The notes: generated by a model not told the origin, from the letters alone. A DNA stretch of 46,950 nucleotides from Actinomycetes bacterium (GCA_025964615.1 JAOPYM010000570.1:1-46950); one strand, 5' to 3'; numbered from the stretch's first letter, positions 1 to 9,584 are shown. Made by a program: numbers and translations.

Positions 1-965
1 TCACCCTGATGCTCAAGCTCGCCCCGGCTCTCATCGCCGGCTGCACCGTCGTGGTCAAGCCCGCTCCCGAGACACCACTGGACACCTATCTGCTGGCCGA
101 GTGGATCATCGAGGCCGGCCTCCCGGCAGGGGTGGTCAACATCGTGGCCGCGGGCCGCGAGGTCGGCGAACACCTGGTCCGCCACCCGGGCATCAACAAG
201 GTGTCGTTCACCGGATCCACCGCGGCCGGACGCAAGATCGGCGCGATCTGCGGCGAGCAGCTCAAGCGGTGCACCCTGGAGCTCGGCGGCAAGTCCGCCG
301 CGATCATCCTTGAGGACGCCGACCTGGCGAGCACCATCGAGGGCTTCAAGATGGCCTCGCTGATGAACAACGGCCAGGCCTGCGCCGCCCAGACCCGGAT
401 CCTGGCCCCGCGCAGCCGCTACGACGAGGTGGCCGACGCGCTGGCCGCCATGGTCGGCGGCCTGGCCGTGGGCGACCCGGCGGACTACGCCACCGAGATC
501 GGCCCGCTGGTCGCCAAGCGCCAGCAGGACCGGGTCGAGGGCTACATCAAGATCGGCCAGGACGAGGGCGCCAAGCTCCTCGCGGGCGGTCTCGACCGGC
601 CCTACGGCCAGGGCTGGTACGTCGCGCCGACCGTGTTCGGCAACGTCACCAATGACATGCGGATCGCCCAGGAGGAGATCTTCGGCCCGGTGCTCGCCCT
701 CATCTCCTACGAGGACGAGGCCGACGCCATCAAGATCGCCAACGACAGCCAGTACGGTCTGGGCGGCTCGGTGTGGAGCGCCGACGTCGCGCATGGCATC
801 GAGGTCGCCAAGCAGATCCGTACCGGCAGCTGCGGCGTGAACCTCTACACCCTGGACGTCAACACCCCGTTCGGCGGTTACAAGAGCTCCGGCCTCGGCC
901 GCGAACTCGGCCCCGAGGGCCTCGAGGCCTACCTCGAGCACAAGTCCATCCCCCGCCCCGCCTGA
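1..965 (+). CDS. Aldehyde dehydrogenase family protein (5' truncated by window edge)
   Basis: Translation contains ALDH motifs: VSFTGSTAAGRKIG, LELGGKSAAIILEDAD, NNGQACAAQTRILAP, EEIFGPVL, NTPFGGYKSSGLGRELG. Frame is open through the window edge. Confidence 0.95.
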   Translation, partial: TLMLKLAPALIAGCTVVVKPAPETPLDTYLLAEWIIEAGLPAGVVNIVAAGREVGEHLVRHPGINKVSFTGSTAAGRKIGAICGEQLKRCTLELGGKSAAIILEDADLASTIEGFKMASLMNNGQACAAQTRILAPRSRYDEVADALAAMVGGLAVGDPADYATEIGPLVAKRQQDRVEGYIKIGQDEGAKLLAGGLDRPYGQGWYVAPTVFGNVTNDMRIAQEEIFGPVLALISYEDEADAIKIANDSQYGLGGSVWSADVAHGIEVAKQIRTGSCGVNLYTLDVNTPFGGYKSSGLGRELGPEGLEAYLEHKSIPRPA

Positions 966-976
966 CCGGCCGGCGA

Positions 977-1011
977 CCCGTGGAGCCCTCAGTGACCGGG
1001 GGCTCCACGGG
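977..1011. terminator. Bidirectional hairpin between convergent ALDH and DHFR-like genes
   Basis: CCCGTGGAGCCC ... GGGCTCCACGGG, 12-bp perfect stem in the convergent gap. Confidence 0.7.
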
Positions 1012-1018
1012 CCGGCAC

Positions 1019-1579
1019 CTAGCCGGCCACGGGCCGGTAGTAGATGAGCACGGTGCCGGACTTGAACGTCCGGGTCTTCAGGTGTTCCAGGCCGATCCGC
1101 TCGTCCGCGGTCCTGAAGACGGACTTGCCCGCGCCGAGGATCACCGGGTTCACGATGATCCGAAGTTCGTCGATCAGTCCCATCTTCAGCAGGCTCACCG
1201 TCAGATCGGAGCTGCCGAAGATCACGATGTCCCGGCCGGGCAGCTGCTTGAACCTGGTGAGCTCCCCGGCGACGTCGCCGGTGATCAGGCGGCGGTTGGC
1301 CCACTCGACCTTGTCGAGGGTCCGGGAGACCACGAGCTTGGCGATGCTGTTCATCCGGCCCGCGACCATCGGATCGGTCTGCTCCGCCTCCGGGGTCGGC
1401 CAGTACGCGGCCATCGTCTCGTACGTGCGCCGCCCGAACAGCAGCGTGTCGACCTCGCCGAGCTGTTCCACGGCGAACTCGTTGAACTCCTCGTCGACGT
1501 TCGGCCAGTCGAACTCCTGGTCCGGGCCCTCGTAGTACCCGTCCGCGGTCATCATCATGAAGTTGAAGATCTTCCTCAT
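1019..1579 (-). CDS. Dihydrofolate reductase / RibD C-terminal-like family protein
   Basis: MRKIFNFMMMTADGYYEGPDQEFDW... TLLFGRRTYETMAAYWP ... VIFGSSDLTVSLLKMGLIDELRIIVNPVILGAGKSVF, typical of the DHFR-like RibD_C family. Confidence 0.9.
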   Translation of the reverse strand: MRKIFNFMMMTADGYYEGPDQEFDWPNVDEEFNEFAVEQLGEVDTLLFGRRTYETMAAYWPTPEAEQTDPMVAGRMNSIAKLVVSRTLDKVEWANRRLITGDVAGELTRFKQLPGRDIVIFGSSDLTVSLLKMGLIDELRIIVNPVILGAGKSVFRTADERIGLEHLKTRTFKSGTVLIYYRPVAG

Positions 1580-1664
1580 CGGAACTCCCTGTGCTCGCCG
1601 GCCCGGCCCGAAGGCGCCTTTGCAGGGACGTCGGAGCCGCTCGGGGGGTTTCGACATGTGCCCG

Positions 1665-2606
1665 TCAGCGGAGCAGCTGAACCGTGCAGCCGTGGCGCAG
1701 ACGGCATGTCTGGGCGACCTCGGAGGCGGCCCGGCTGGTCAGCAGCAGGCGAAGACCTTCAAGTCCTCCGTCTGCGACGTGGTCGAACGCCAGGGCGCGC
1801 AGGGTCCCCGGCGGGAGTACGACGACGTTCGCGCCGTACGCCGAGACCGCTTCGAGGAGCGGTTCGAGGCCCGGTTCGGTGACCGCGACGAACGTGGTCC
1901 CGGTGGTCAGGGCCACGTCGATGAGCCCGATCCAGGTGGCCGACGGGCAGCCGGCACGCGCGGCCACCACCGGCTCGGACACGGCCAGCGCGGCCGAGCC
2001 GGCGAGCCGGTACAGGTCGGCCAGCCTGTCTCCGTGAGTGAAGACCTCGGGCGGGTCGTAGGTCATCAGCGCCAGATCGCGCAGCGGATCCAGCTCCACC
2101 TGGTACGTTCCCGGTGCGAGCAGCCCGGCGAAGGGCGTGGTGCCCGGCACGTCCCCGAAGGCGAAGACCTCCCGGACGTAGGATCGTTCGGCGGCTGCCA
2201 GCACCAGGGACGCGCTCGCTGCGGCGGTCACAGCGAACCGGGCGTCACCGCAGGTGAGCAGGGTGCCCAGCTCTTCGTCGGTGGCGAAGGGCGGCAACAG
2301 CGCCGGCACCGCGCCCGCCGCTGTGATCGCGTGTACGGCGAGCGCGAAGTCACGGGCCCCCGCCACGTGTACCGCCCCCACGTCGCCCACCCGGACGCCG
2401 CGGCGGACCAGACCGGCCGCCGCCGCGCGCACCAGACCGGCGAAATCGGTATGCGTGTGTCCCGCCGCCTCCCCGGCGTCGAGGAGGACGGGAGCGTCCC
2501 CCGCCTCCGCGCCGAGTACCAGCTCGGTCACCGTGAGACCATCCAGAGCGGGTGCGAATGCCTCTGCCATGCGGCGAAGGTAGTCCCCGGGGCGGGGCCG
2601 CGGCAT
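1665..2606 (-). CDS. Degenerate N-terminal-half ANL (AMP-binding/acyl-CoA synthetase-like) protein
   Basis: Resembles the N-terminal half of the neighbouring full ligase (…VRRGVRVGDVGAVHVAGARDFALAVHAITAAGAVPALL… / …LRDLALMTYDPPEVFTHGDRLADL…) but lacks the TSGTTG-like P-loop and the C-terminal half. Confidence 0.6.
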   Translation of the reverse strand: MPRPRPGDYLRRMAEAFAPALDGLTVTELVLGAEAGDAPVLLDAGEAAGHTHTDFAGLVRAAAAGLVRRGVRVGDVGAVHVAGARDFALAVHAITAAGAVPALLPPFATDEELGTLLTCGDARFAVTAAASASLVLAAAERSYVREVFAFGDVPGTTPFAGLLAPGTYQVELDPLRDLALMTYDPPEVFTHGDRLADLYRLAGSAALAVSEPVVAARAGCPSATWIGLIDVALTTGTTFVAVTEPGLEPLLEAVSAYGANVVVLPPGTLRALAFDHVADGGLEGLRLLLTSRAASEVAQTCRLRHGCTVQLLR

Positions 2607-2634
2607 CCGCAGATCTGTGTAGCCGGATGTGTAC

Positions 2635-4095
2635 TCACAGCCGGGCCCGCTCGATCAGCGCCCGGCGGAGCACCTGCCCACTGGGCGACCTGGGGATGGC
2701 CTCGGTGAAGTGCACGGCCCGTACATGCTGGTAAGGCGGCAGGTGCCCGTTGACGTAGGCGAGCAGGTCAGGCGCGGACACCGGTTCCCTGAGCACGACG
2801 AAGGCGTGCGGGACCAGGCCCAGCTCACGGTCGGGAATCGAGGCCACCGCCGCGTCTGCCACCGCCGGATGGGCCGCGAGGACCGCCTCCGGCTCGGTCG
2901 GTGGTTCCGGCCCCGCCGAGGTCATCCGGCCCATGATGAAGACCCTGCCGTGCTCGTCGGCGAACGCCGCGTCGCCGGTCGACAGCCACTCATGCGCGCT
3001 CAGCGAGACGCTGGGGCCCTTCAGCCGCAGCTCTCCCGCCTGGTAGGAGGCCTGGTCGGTACCGGTGGCCGGGTCGATGATCCGCCAGCTCACCCCTGGC
3101 AGGCCCCGGCCCACCGAGTCGAGCGTGCCCTCCTCGGCGGCCCGCAGGTTCAGGTGGGTCAGGCCGGACGCCTCGGCCAGCCCGTACGCCTGCCGCACCG
3201 GGCAGCGCATCCGGACCGAGCAGGACCTGGCGATCTCCGGTCGCAACGGTCCGGACGTGGAGATTATCGAGCGCAGCGCACGCAGGTCGTGCCGGCCGAC
3301 CGATTGCTCGAAGGCCAGTACCTCCACCTCGGCGGGCGTGAGCAACGCGACGGTGACCCGGTGGTCCTGCAGCGCACGCAGCAGGTCGTGCCGTCCTGTG
3401 CCGGACCGGGTCACCAGCATCGCCCCGGCCCGCAGCGCCGGGCCGAGCGCCCCGGCGAACCCGAGCACGTCGGCGAACGGGATCGCGGACAGAACCGTGT
3501 CTGCCGCACTGAAGATCCCCGATGCCTGCTCGAAGCCCGCGACGACGTTCCGGTGGGTGAGCCGGACCGCCCTGGGGGGCCCGGTCGTGCCGCGGGTGTA
3601 GGGGATCAGCGCCACGTCGCGGGCGGGGTCGAGGCGGGGCCGCACCGCCGGGCTGCCGGACAGCAGCGTGGCGAAGGGTTCGACATCGGGTTCGGAGCCG
3701 AAGCAGAAGACCCGCTCGACCTCGGTCGCCTCCGCCGCCTTCAGGGCGATGTCCACCAGTACCGGCCAGCTGATGACGGCACGGGCCCCGGTCTCGGTGA
3801 GCTGCCGGGCCATCGCCTCGGCGGTGACCGTGGGCCGTATCAGGGTGAGGGTCGCGCCTGCTGCCAGCACCGCGTGCGCGGCGATCACGAACTCCGGGGT
3901 GTCGGGCAGGTGCAGCGCCACCACGGCGCCCGGGCCCAGTCCCTGCCTGACCAGGCCGGCCGCCGCCGGCCAGACGGCCGCCGCGAGTTCCGCGTACGAG
4001 ACCGTACGGCCCGAGGTGGCGTCCACCAGGGCGGCGCGGCCGCCGCGTGGCCGGTCACCGAAGACAGCCTGAGTGACCGTTACGTCGGGGATCAT
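2635..4095 (-). CDS. AMP-dependent synthetase / acyl-CoA ligase (4-coumarate-CoA ligase-like)
   Basis: Motifs YTRGTTGPPRAVRLTHRN, AYGLAEASGLTHLN, GELRLKGPSVS, WLSTGDAAFADEHGRVFIMGR, and C-terminal RSPSGQVLRRAL. Confidence 0.9.
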   Translation of the reverse strand: MIPDVTVTQAVFGDRPRGGRAALVDATSGRTVSYAELAAAVWPAAAGLVRQGLGPGAVVALHLPDTPEFVIAAHAVLAAGATLTLIRPTVTAEAMARQLTETGARAVISWPVLVDIALKAAEATEVERVFCFGSEPDVEPFATLLSGSPAVRPRLDPARDVALIPYTRGTTGPPRAVRLTHRNVVAGFEQASGIFSAADTVLSAIPFADVLGFAGALGPALRAGAMLVTRSGTGRHDLLRALQDHRVTVALLTPAEVEVLAFEQSVGRHDLRALRSIISTSGPLRPEIARSCSVRMRCPVRQAYGLAEASGLTHLNLRAAEEGTLDSVGRGLPGVSWRIIDPATGTDQASYQAGELRLKGPSVSLSAHEWLSTGDAAFADEHGRVFIMGRMTSAGPEPPTEPEAVLAAHPAVADAAVASIPDRELGLVPHAFVVLREPVSAPDLLAYVNGHLPPYQHVRAVHFTEAIPRSPSGQVLRRALIERARL

Positions 4096-4173
4096 GTCGT
4101 GACAGTAGGCGTAGGAGCGCGGGCGGCACATGCGCCGACCTGTGCACTTTCCCTTGTAGCTTCCCCGGCACCG

Positions 4174-4215
4174 GCACCGATGGCTTCCCCGCGCCGACGG
4201 TGTACACATCGGTGC
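4174..4215. terminator. Inverted repeat / possible terminator or regulatory hairpin
   Basis: GCACCGATG ... CATCGGTGC between the LuxR regulator 3' end and the ligase start. Confidence 0.4.
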
Positions 4216-4271
4216 GGCCACCTATGTATGGCGCTCGCTCCGCTCGTGTTCGGCCTTCCCGATCCAGGCAT

Positions 4272-6716
4272 TCAGGTGCTTGCGCTGTTCTCGGACACCC
4301 AGGCGGCGATCTGCGCGCGGGAGGTGAAACCCAGCTTGGTGAGGATGTTGGTGACATGCCGGGCCGCCGTGGCAGGACTGATCACCAACTCGTCCGCGAC
4401 GCCCTTGTTGCTGAGGCCGCGCGCGATCATGCGGGCGACCTCCTGCTCTCTGGGGGTGAGGGTGCTCGGCGGGCTGACCGCCGGGACCGGCACCCGGTGA
4501 ACTGTGAGGTCAGCGGGGTCCGCCGTCTCCAGGGCGGAGGCGACCGCGTCGTCGGCGGACATCGCCCGGCCCTCCCCCCAGAGCTGGGCGACGGCCGGTT
4601 CACCGAGCCGCTGCCTGATCGGCTCGAGGGTCCGCTCCAGGCGGGCCCCGGTCGTGGGCCGCTGGCCGGCCGCGTCGCGCAGCGTGGCCGCGGCACCCGC
4701 CAGCCGGACGGCCCGGACGGCGTCGCCCTCCAGCGCGGTGAGGGCGGCGAACGCCTCCAGGCCCCGGGCGACCCCGAGCCGCATCCCGATGGACCGGCTC
4801 AGCGCCAGGCTCTCGGTGAAGCCGGCGCGGGCGGCCTCCAGATCGCCCTGGTCGAGGGCGACGCGGCCGATCCCGGCCAGGCAGCGGGAGATCTCCGGCA
4901 GGGCGCCGACCTCACGCAGGATGGTGAGCGCCTCCGCGAAGCGGGACCGGGCCGCCCCCGGATCACCTCGCCCGGCCGCCACCTGACCAAGACCGATCAG
5001 CGCCCGGGCCACCCCCCAGAGCTGCCGGATCCCGGCCAGCACCGCCAGGCCCGCCTCGTAATGCTGCTGGGCCTCGCGCAGCCTGCCCTGCCGGGCGTGC
5101 AGCGAGCCGCAGGTGATCAGGGCCATCCCCTCGTTCCACCGGTCCCCTTCCGCGCGGGTGACGGTGAGCTCCTCATCGAGCCGCTGTGCCGCCTGCTCGT
5201 ACCGCCCGGCGTGGATGTCGGCCTGGGCGAGGACGTCCAGGCCCGGTGCGAGCATGTAGTCGTCCTCGGCGGCCCTGCTGAGGGCCGTGCTCATGGTGGC
5301 GTGCACCTCGGCCCCCGCGAAGTCCCGCTGCTCGATGGCGAGCTGGGCCTGGCAGACCAGCGCCGCGGCCCGTACCCCTGCCGAGACCTCACCGGAGTGC
5401 CGCAGGAAGCCCGTGGTCCAGTCGGTCAGCTCGGCGTAATGGCCGCGCGGCACCAAGTACGGCCGCAGGGCCGTGCAGAGCCGCAGCCCCTCCTCGAACT
5501 CCCCGGCCCGCATCGACCAGGCCAGAGCGGCGCGGACGTCGTCGAGCTCATGGTCGTACTTGACGAACAGATCGACCCTGACCTGCCAGGACGCGGGCCG
5601 GTCACCGAACGAGACCTCGGCGTCGTACTCGAGCCGCTCGAGGATCTGGTCACGGTGGCGGCGGCGCAGCTCCGCCTCCTCGCCCGCCTCGGTGAGGCGT
5701 TCGAGTGCGTACTGCCGGACGCTCTCCGGCAGCCGGAACCGGGTCTCGCCCGCCCATTCCCGGTCGACGACGACCAGGGACTTGTCGACCAGCGCGGTGA
5801 GCAGGTCGAGCACGTCGTCCTCGGGGAGGTCCTCGGCCCGGCACACCTGTTCGGCCTGGCCGAGCGTCCAGCCGGTGAAGACCGCGAGCCGCCGCAGCAG
5901 CCTTCGCTCCGGTTCCTCGAGCAGATCATGGCTCCAGTCGATGGCGGCGCGCAGCGTCCGCTGCCGGGGCGGGGCGGTCCGATCGCCCGCGCTGAGCAGC
6001 TGGAACCGGTCGGCGAGCCGCGCGGCGAGCTCCGCCACCGACAGCACCCGCATCCTGGCCGCCGCCAGCTCGATGGCCAGCGGCACCCCGTCCAGCGAAC
6101 GGCACACCTCGGCGACCGCGGCGGCGTTGCCGGAGGTGACCTCGAAGCCGGGCCGGACCTCCCTGGCCCGTTCCACGAGGAGGCGGACCGCCTCGTGGTC
6201 CAGCACTTCCGGGACGGTGAGTACGCCGGTGGCCGGGCTCGCCAGCGGCGGGACCCGCCACACGTTCTCCCCCGGCATCCGCAACGGCTCCCTGCTGGTC
6301 GCCAGCAGGCGCAGCCCAGGACAGGACGCGAGCAGCAGCTTGCAGAGCCGGGCACAGTCGTCGACGAGATGCTCGCAGTTGTCCAGCACGAGGAGCACCC
6401 GCCGGGCCCGCAACGCGTCCACGATGATCTCGTCTAGCGGCCTGCCGGGCTCCCCGGCTAGCCCGAGCGCGAGTGCGAGCCTGCGGGCCACCGGGTCCGG
6501 GGAGGCCGTGACCTCGCCGAGCTCGACGAGCAGTGCCCCGTCGGGGCTCTCGGCCACCAGGGCGCGGGCCACCCGCAACGCGAGGCGGGTCTTGCCGATG
6601 CCTCCCGGCCCGCAGAGGGTCACGGCCCTGGTCGCATCGACCAAGCGGCACAGGTCGCCGACATCCCGCTCACGGCCGACGAAGCCGTTGGGTTCGGCAG
6701 GAAGACTGTTTCTCAT
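4272..6716 (-). CDS. LuxR-family transcriptional regulator with NB-ARC/AAA ATPase and TPR-like region
   Basis: N-terminal NGFVGRERDVGDLCRLVDATRAVTLCGPGGIGKTRLALRVA (Walker A); VLLVLDNCEHLV; C-terminal LTPREQEVARMIARGLSNKGVADELVISPATAARHVTNILTKLGFTSRAQIAAWV (LuxR HTH). Confidence 0.92.
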   Translation of the reverse strand: MRNSLPAEPNGFVGRERDVGDLCRLVDATRAVTLCGPGGIGKTRLALRVARALVAESPDGALLVELGEVTASPDPVARRLALALGLAGEPGRPLDEIIVDALRARRVLLVLDNCEHLVDDCARLCKLLLASCPGLRLLATSREPLRMPGENVWRVPPLASPATGVLTVPEVLDHEAVRLLVERAREVRPGFEVTSGNAAAVAEVCRSLDGVPLAIELAAARMRVLSVAELAARLADRFQLLSAGDRTAPPRQRTLRAAIDWSHDLLEEPERRLLRRLAVFTGWTLGQAEQVCRAEDLPEDDVLDLLTALVDKSLVVVDREWAGETRFRLPESVRQYALERLTEAGEEAELRRRHRDQILERLEYDAEVSFGDRPASWQVRVDLFVKYDHELDDVRAALAWSMRAGEFEEGLRLCTALRPYLVPRGHYAELTDWTTGFLRHSGEVSAGVRAAALVCQAQLAIEQRDFAGAEVHATMSTALSRAAEDDYMLAPGLDVLAQADIHAGRYEQAAQRLDEELTVTRAEGDRWNEGMALITCGSLHARQGRLREAQQHYEAGLAVLAGIRQLWGVARALIGLGQVAAGRGDPGAARSRFAEALTILREVGALPEISRCLAGIGRVALDQGDLEAARAGFTESLALSRSIGMRLGVARGLEAFAALTALEGDAVRAVRLAGAAATLRDAAGQRPTTGARLERTLEPIRQRLGEPAVAQLWGEGRAMSADDAVASALETADPADLTVHRVPVPAVSPPSTLTPREQEVARMIARGLSNKGVADELVISPATAARHVTNILTKLGFTSRAQIAAWVSENSAST

Positions 6717-6903
6717 ACACCCAGACTTCGGTCCGTTGACCTCCCATACGGTCACTGCGAGTCTGGCACCGGTGACCTCCCGGCGTCATTGGAATCCAGA
6801 CGTTGGGCGGCGCTCCGATTTTGCCCCGGATCCCATGGCGTGCCCGGTCCCACCGGCCTCGACGACGAGCACACCGACCGGGTCCGCGCGTCGGCGCAGT
6901 GGG

Positions 6904-7845
6904 TCAGCGATTCGCGTCCAGCAGCCGGGTGACCTCGGCGGCGGTGGGCATCGCGCCGGAGCACTCCCGCCTCGCGGCGACGTAGGCTCCGGCCGCCGCG
7001 GCGAACCGCAGGGCCCTCGGAGTGTCCCAGCCGGCGAGCAGGCCGTGACAGAGCGCACCGCCGAACGCGTCCCCGGTGCCCAGCGCGTTGACCACGTCCA
7101 CCTTGAGCGCGGGCACCTCGATGGTCCCCGCGGTGTGCGCAGCGAACAGGCCCACGGCGCCCAGCTTGACGACGGCCAGCTCGACGCCCCTGGCGAGGAG
7201 CGCCTTCGCGGCCCGGGCCGGTTCCCGCTCGCCCACCGCGATCTCGCACTCGTCGACCGTGCCGATCGCGATCGTGGCGTGCTTCAGCGCCTCACCGACC
7301 CAGCGGGTGGCGTTCTCGGGCGAGGACCAGAACTGCGCACGGTAGTCCAGGTCCAGGATGGTGATCTCCTGCCTGGAACGGGCCTGCAGCGCCGCGAGCG
7401 TCGCATGCCTGCTCGGTTCGCGGCAGAGCCCGGTCACCGTCGCCCAGAACGCCCTCGCCTGCCGGATCTCCGCAAGGTCCAGCTCGTAGTCGTGGATCTC
7501 CAGATCGGGAGAGCGCAGGAAGCGGTAGAAGTAGATCGGGAAGTGATCGGGTGGGAAGATCTCGCAGAAGGTGACCGGGGTCTTCAGCCCGGGCACCTCG
7601 GTGACGAACCGGTCGTCGACGCCGTACTCTCGCAGTGCGGCGTGCACGAACCGGCCGAAGGGGTCGAGCCCGGTGCGGCTGATCACCGCCGTGCTCCGGC
7701 CGTACCTCGCAGTGGCGACCGCCACGTTCGTGGGGCTGCCACCGAGGTGCTTGGTGAACGTCTCAACGTCCTCCAGGCCCACGCCGACCTGGAGCGGGTA
7801 CATGTCGACGCCCACCCGCCCCATGGTGATCACGTCATAGGTCAC
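6904..7845 (-). CDS. iolC: PfkB-family sugar kinase, 5-dehydro-2-deoxygluconokinase-like
   Basis: MTYDVITMGRVGVDMYPLQVGVGLEDVETFTKHLGGSPTNVAVATARYG ... NALGTGDAFGGALCHGLL. Opening and closing PfkB motifs with IolC-like N-terminus. Confidence 0.85.
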   Translation of the reverse strand: MTYDVITMGRVGVDMYPLQVGVGLEDVETFTKHLGGSPTNVAVATARYGRSTAVISRTGLDPFGRFVHAALREYGVDDRFVTEVPGLKTPVTFCEIFPPDHFPIYFYRFLRSPDLEIHDYELDLAEIRQARAFWATVTGLCREPSRHATLAALQARSRQEITILDLDYRAQFWSSPENATRWVGEALKHATIAIGTVDECEIAVGEREPARAAKALLARGVELAVVKLGAVGLFAAHTAGTIEVPALKVDVVNALGTGDAFGGALCHGLLAGWDTPRALRFAAAAGAYVAARRECSGAMPTAAEVTRLLDANR

Positions 7846-7871
7846 CCAATCATCTTACGTACCCGCTTTCC

Positions 7872-7887
7872 TATGCGACGACGCATA
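7872..7887. promoter_or_regulatory. 16-bp palindrome in divergent iolC/SDR intergenic region (candidate operator)
   Basis: TATGCG-ACGA-CGCATA between divergent start codons. Confidence 0.35.
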
Positions 7888-7908
7888 CCAAGCGCTAGTT
7901 TGTTTACC

Positions 7909-8925
7909 ATGCGCGTCATGCTGACCGGAGCGTCCGGTTTCGTCGGGTCGTTCACCGTCGGCGCCCTGCTCGAGGTGGGCCATCAGCCACGAGTCCTGGT
8001 CCGCGATCCCGGCAAGGCCACCAAGGTCCTCGCGGCGCTCGGTGTTCCCGCCGACGCGGTCGACTTCGTACCCGGCGACATACTCGACCAGGCCTCCGTG
8101 GACCAGGCCTTGGAGGGCTGCGACGCGGCGATCCATGCCGCCGCCGCAATCGGCATCACCGGTGCGGCGGGCGACCTCATCGAGACCAACGTGACGGGCA
8201 CCCGGAACGTGGTGGGCGGCGCGGTAGCCCGCGGGCTCGACCCGGTGATCCATATTTCCACGGTCTCGGTCTTCATGCCGCCCGGCGGGCCGGTGATCAG
8301 CTCCGCCGACCCGCTGGCCTCGCCGCGCACGGACTACGGGCGCTCCAAGGTCGCGGCGGAACAGTACGTGCGAGGCCTCCAGGACGAGGGGGCGCCGGTC
8401 ACGATCATCTACCCCGGCGGGGTATGCGGCCCGGACCAGCCGGTGCTGGACGCGCTCAACGAGGGCCTGGTCGGCGGTCTGCGGCAGGGCTGGCCGATGC
8501 CACGCGGCGGGATCGGCGTCGTGGACGTACGCGACCTGGCCTGTGCGCTGGCCCGCTCGGTGACGCCGGGCGCGGGCGCGCGCCGCTGGGTGCTCGGCGG
8601 CCATTTCCTCACCTGGCCGCAACTCGCCGACCAGTGCGACGAGCTGACCGGCGTGAAGTGCAGGCGCCTCAACGTGCCTGCCTGGGTGCTGCTCGCCATG
8701 GGTTCCACGCTGGACGCCGTGAAGAAGATCCGGAACTTCGACTACCCGCTCACCCGCGACGCCGCTGAGATCATGATCTCCATGGTCCCGACCGACGACC
8801 GTCCCCTGCTCGACGCCCTCGGCCTCCAGCTCCGCCCCGTCTCCGAGACGCTCTCCGACGCCCTCCGCTGGCTGGTCTCCGCCGGCCACCTAGACCCCGC
8901 CAAAGCCGGCCACCTCTCCCGTTGA
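7909..8925 (+). CDS. NAD-dependent epimerase/dehydratase (extended SDR)
   Basis: MRVMLTGASGFVGSFTVGALLEVGH, DAAIHAAAAIGITG, YGRSKVAAEQYV. ATG at 7909 in frame. Confidence 0.9.
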   Translation: MRVMLTGASGFVGSFTVGALLEVGHQPRVLVRDPGKATKVLAALGVPADAVDFVPGDILDQASVDQALEGCDAAIHAAAAIGITGAAGDLIETNVTGTRNVVGGAVARGLDPVIHISTVSVFMPPGGPVISSADPLASPRTDYGRSKVAAEQYVRGLQDEGAPVTIIYPGGVCGPDQPVLDALNEGLVGGLRQGWPMPRGGIGVVDVRDLACALARSVTPGAGARRWVLGGHFLTWPQLADQCDELTGVKCRRLNVPAWVLLAMGSTLDAVKKIRNFDYPLTRDAAEIMISMVPTDDRPLLDALGLQLRPVSETLSDALRWLVSAGHLDPAKAGHLSR

Positions 8926-8983
8926 CCCGTGGCGTTTCCCGCACCTCTTCTTCGAACAGTGCGGGAAACGCCACGACTCAACG
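8920..8983. repeat. 64-bp palindromic repeat, copy 1
   Basis: CGTTGACCCGTGGCGTTTCCCGCAC-loop-GTGCGGGAAACGCCACGACTCAACG. Overlaps the SDR stop codon. Confidence 0.9.
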
Positions 8984-9010
8984 AAAAGTTCATCCTAGGA
9001 GTGACCGAAA

Positions 9011-9508
9011 ATGACTGAATCGCGGACGCTGATGCAGCGGACGATGGGCCCGCTGTTCCAGAAGATCTCCGGGGCGTCCTGGTTCGCCAAGGTGGGACCC
9101 AAGATCGTGCCGCCGCTGGACCGTGCCCTGCACAAGCTCTCCGGTGGGCGGTTCCTGATGGGCCAGTCGCTCGTGCCGAGCATGCTGCTGACGACGACCG
9201 GCGCTCTCAGCGGCGAACCCCGGCAGGCGCCACTGGCCTGCATGCCCGAGGCCGACGGCGGCTGGATCGTGGTGGGCAGCAACTTCGGCAGGGAGAAGCA
9301 CCCCGCCTGGACCGCCAACCTGATCAAGAACCCGCAGGCGCAGGTCAGCTTCCGCGGCAAGAGCATCCCCGTGACCGCGCACCTCCTCGAAGGCAGTGAC
9401 CGCGAGGAGATCTGGCCCCAGCTCATGAAGGTCTGGCCGGTCTACGACAAGTACGTGGAGCGCTCCGGCCGCGAGCTTCGCGTCTTCCGCCTCACCCCCG
9501 AACGTTGA
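9011..9508 (+). CDS. Nitroreductase/deazaflavin (F420)-dependent oxidoreductase family protein
   Basis: LLTTTGALSGEPRQAPLACMPEADGGWIVVGSNFGREKHPAWTANLIKNPQAQVSFRGKSIPV, typical of the DDN/nitroreductase family. Confidence 0.85.
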   Translation: MTESRTLMQRTMGPLFQKISGASWFAKVGPKIVPPLDRALHKLSGGRFLMGQSLVPSMLLTTTGALSGEPRQAPLACMPEADGGWIVVGSNFGREKHPAWTANLIKNPQAQVSFRGKSIPVTAHLLEGSDREEIWPQLMKVWPVYDKYVERSGRELRVFRLTPER

Positions 9509-9578
9509 GTCGTGGCGTTTCCCGCACCTTTTCTTCAAACGGTGCGGGAAACGCCAGCTTCTGTTGGACGAGTCAACG
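9503..9578. repeat. 64-bp palindromic repeat, copy 2 (with 12-bp insertion in the right arm)
   Basis: CGTTGAGTCGTGGCGTTTCCCGCACC-loop-GGTGCGGGAAACGCCA[GCTTCTGTTGGA]CGAGTCAACG. Overlaps the stop codon of the upstream ORF. Confidence 0.9.
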
Positions 9579-9584
9579 GAGTGG

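Noticed and set aside
8920-9578. Similarity of palindrome ends (GTTGAGT ... ACTCAAC) to integron attC core sites (GTTRRRY, RYYYAAC)
   Set aside because: The order of the two cores is the reverse of attC, the stem has no extrahelical bases, and no IntI-like tyrosine recombinase is present.
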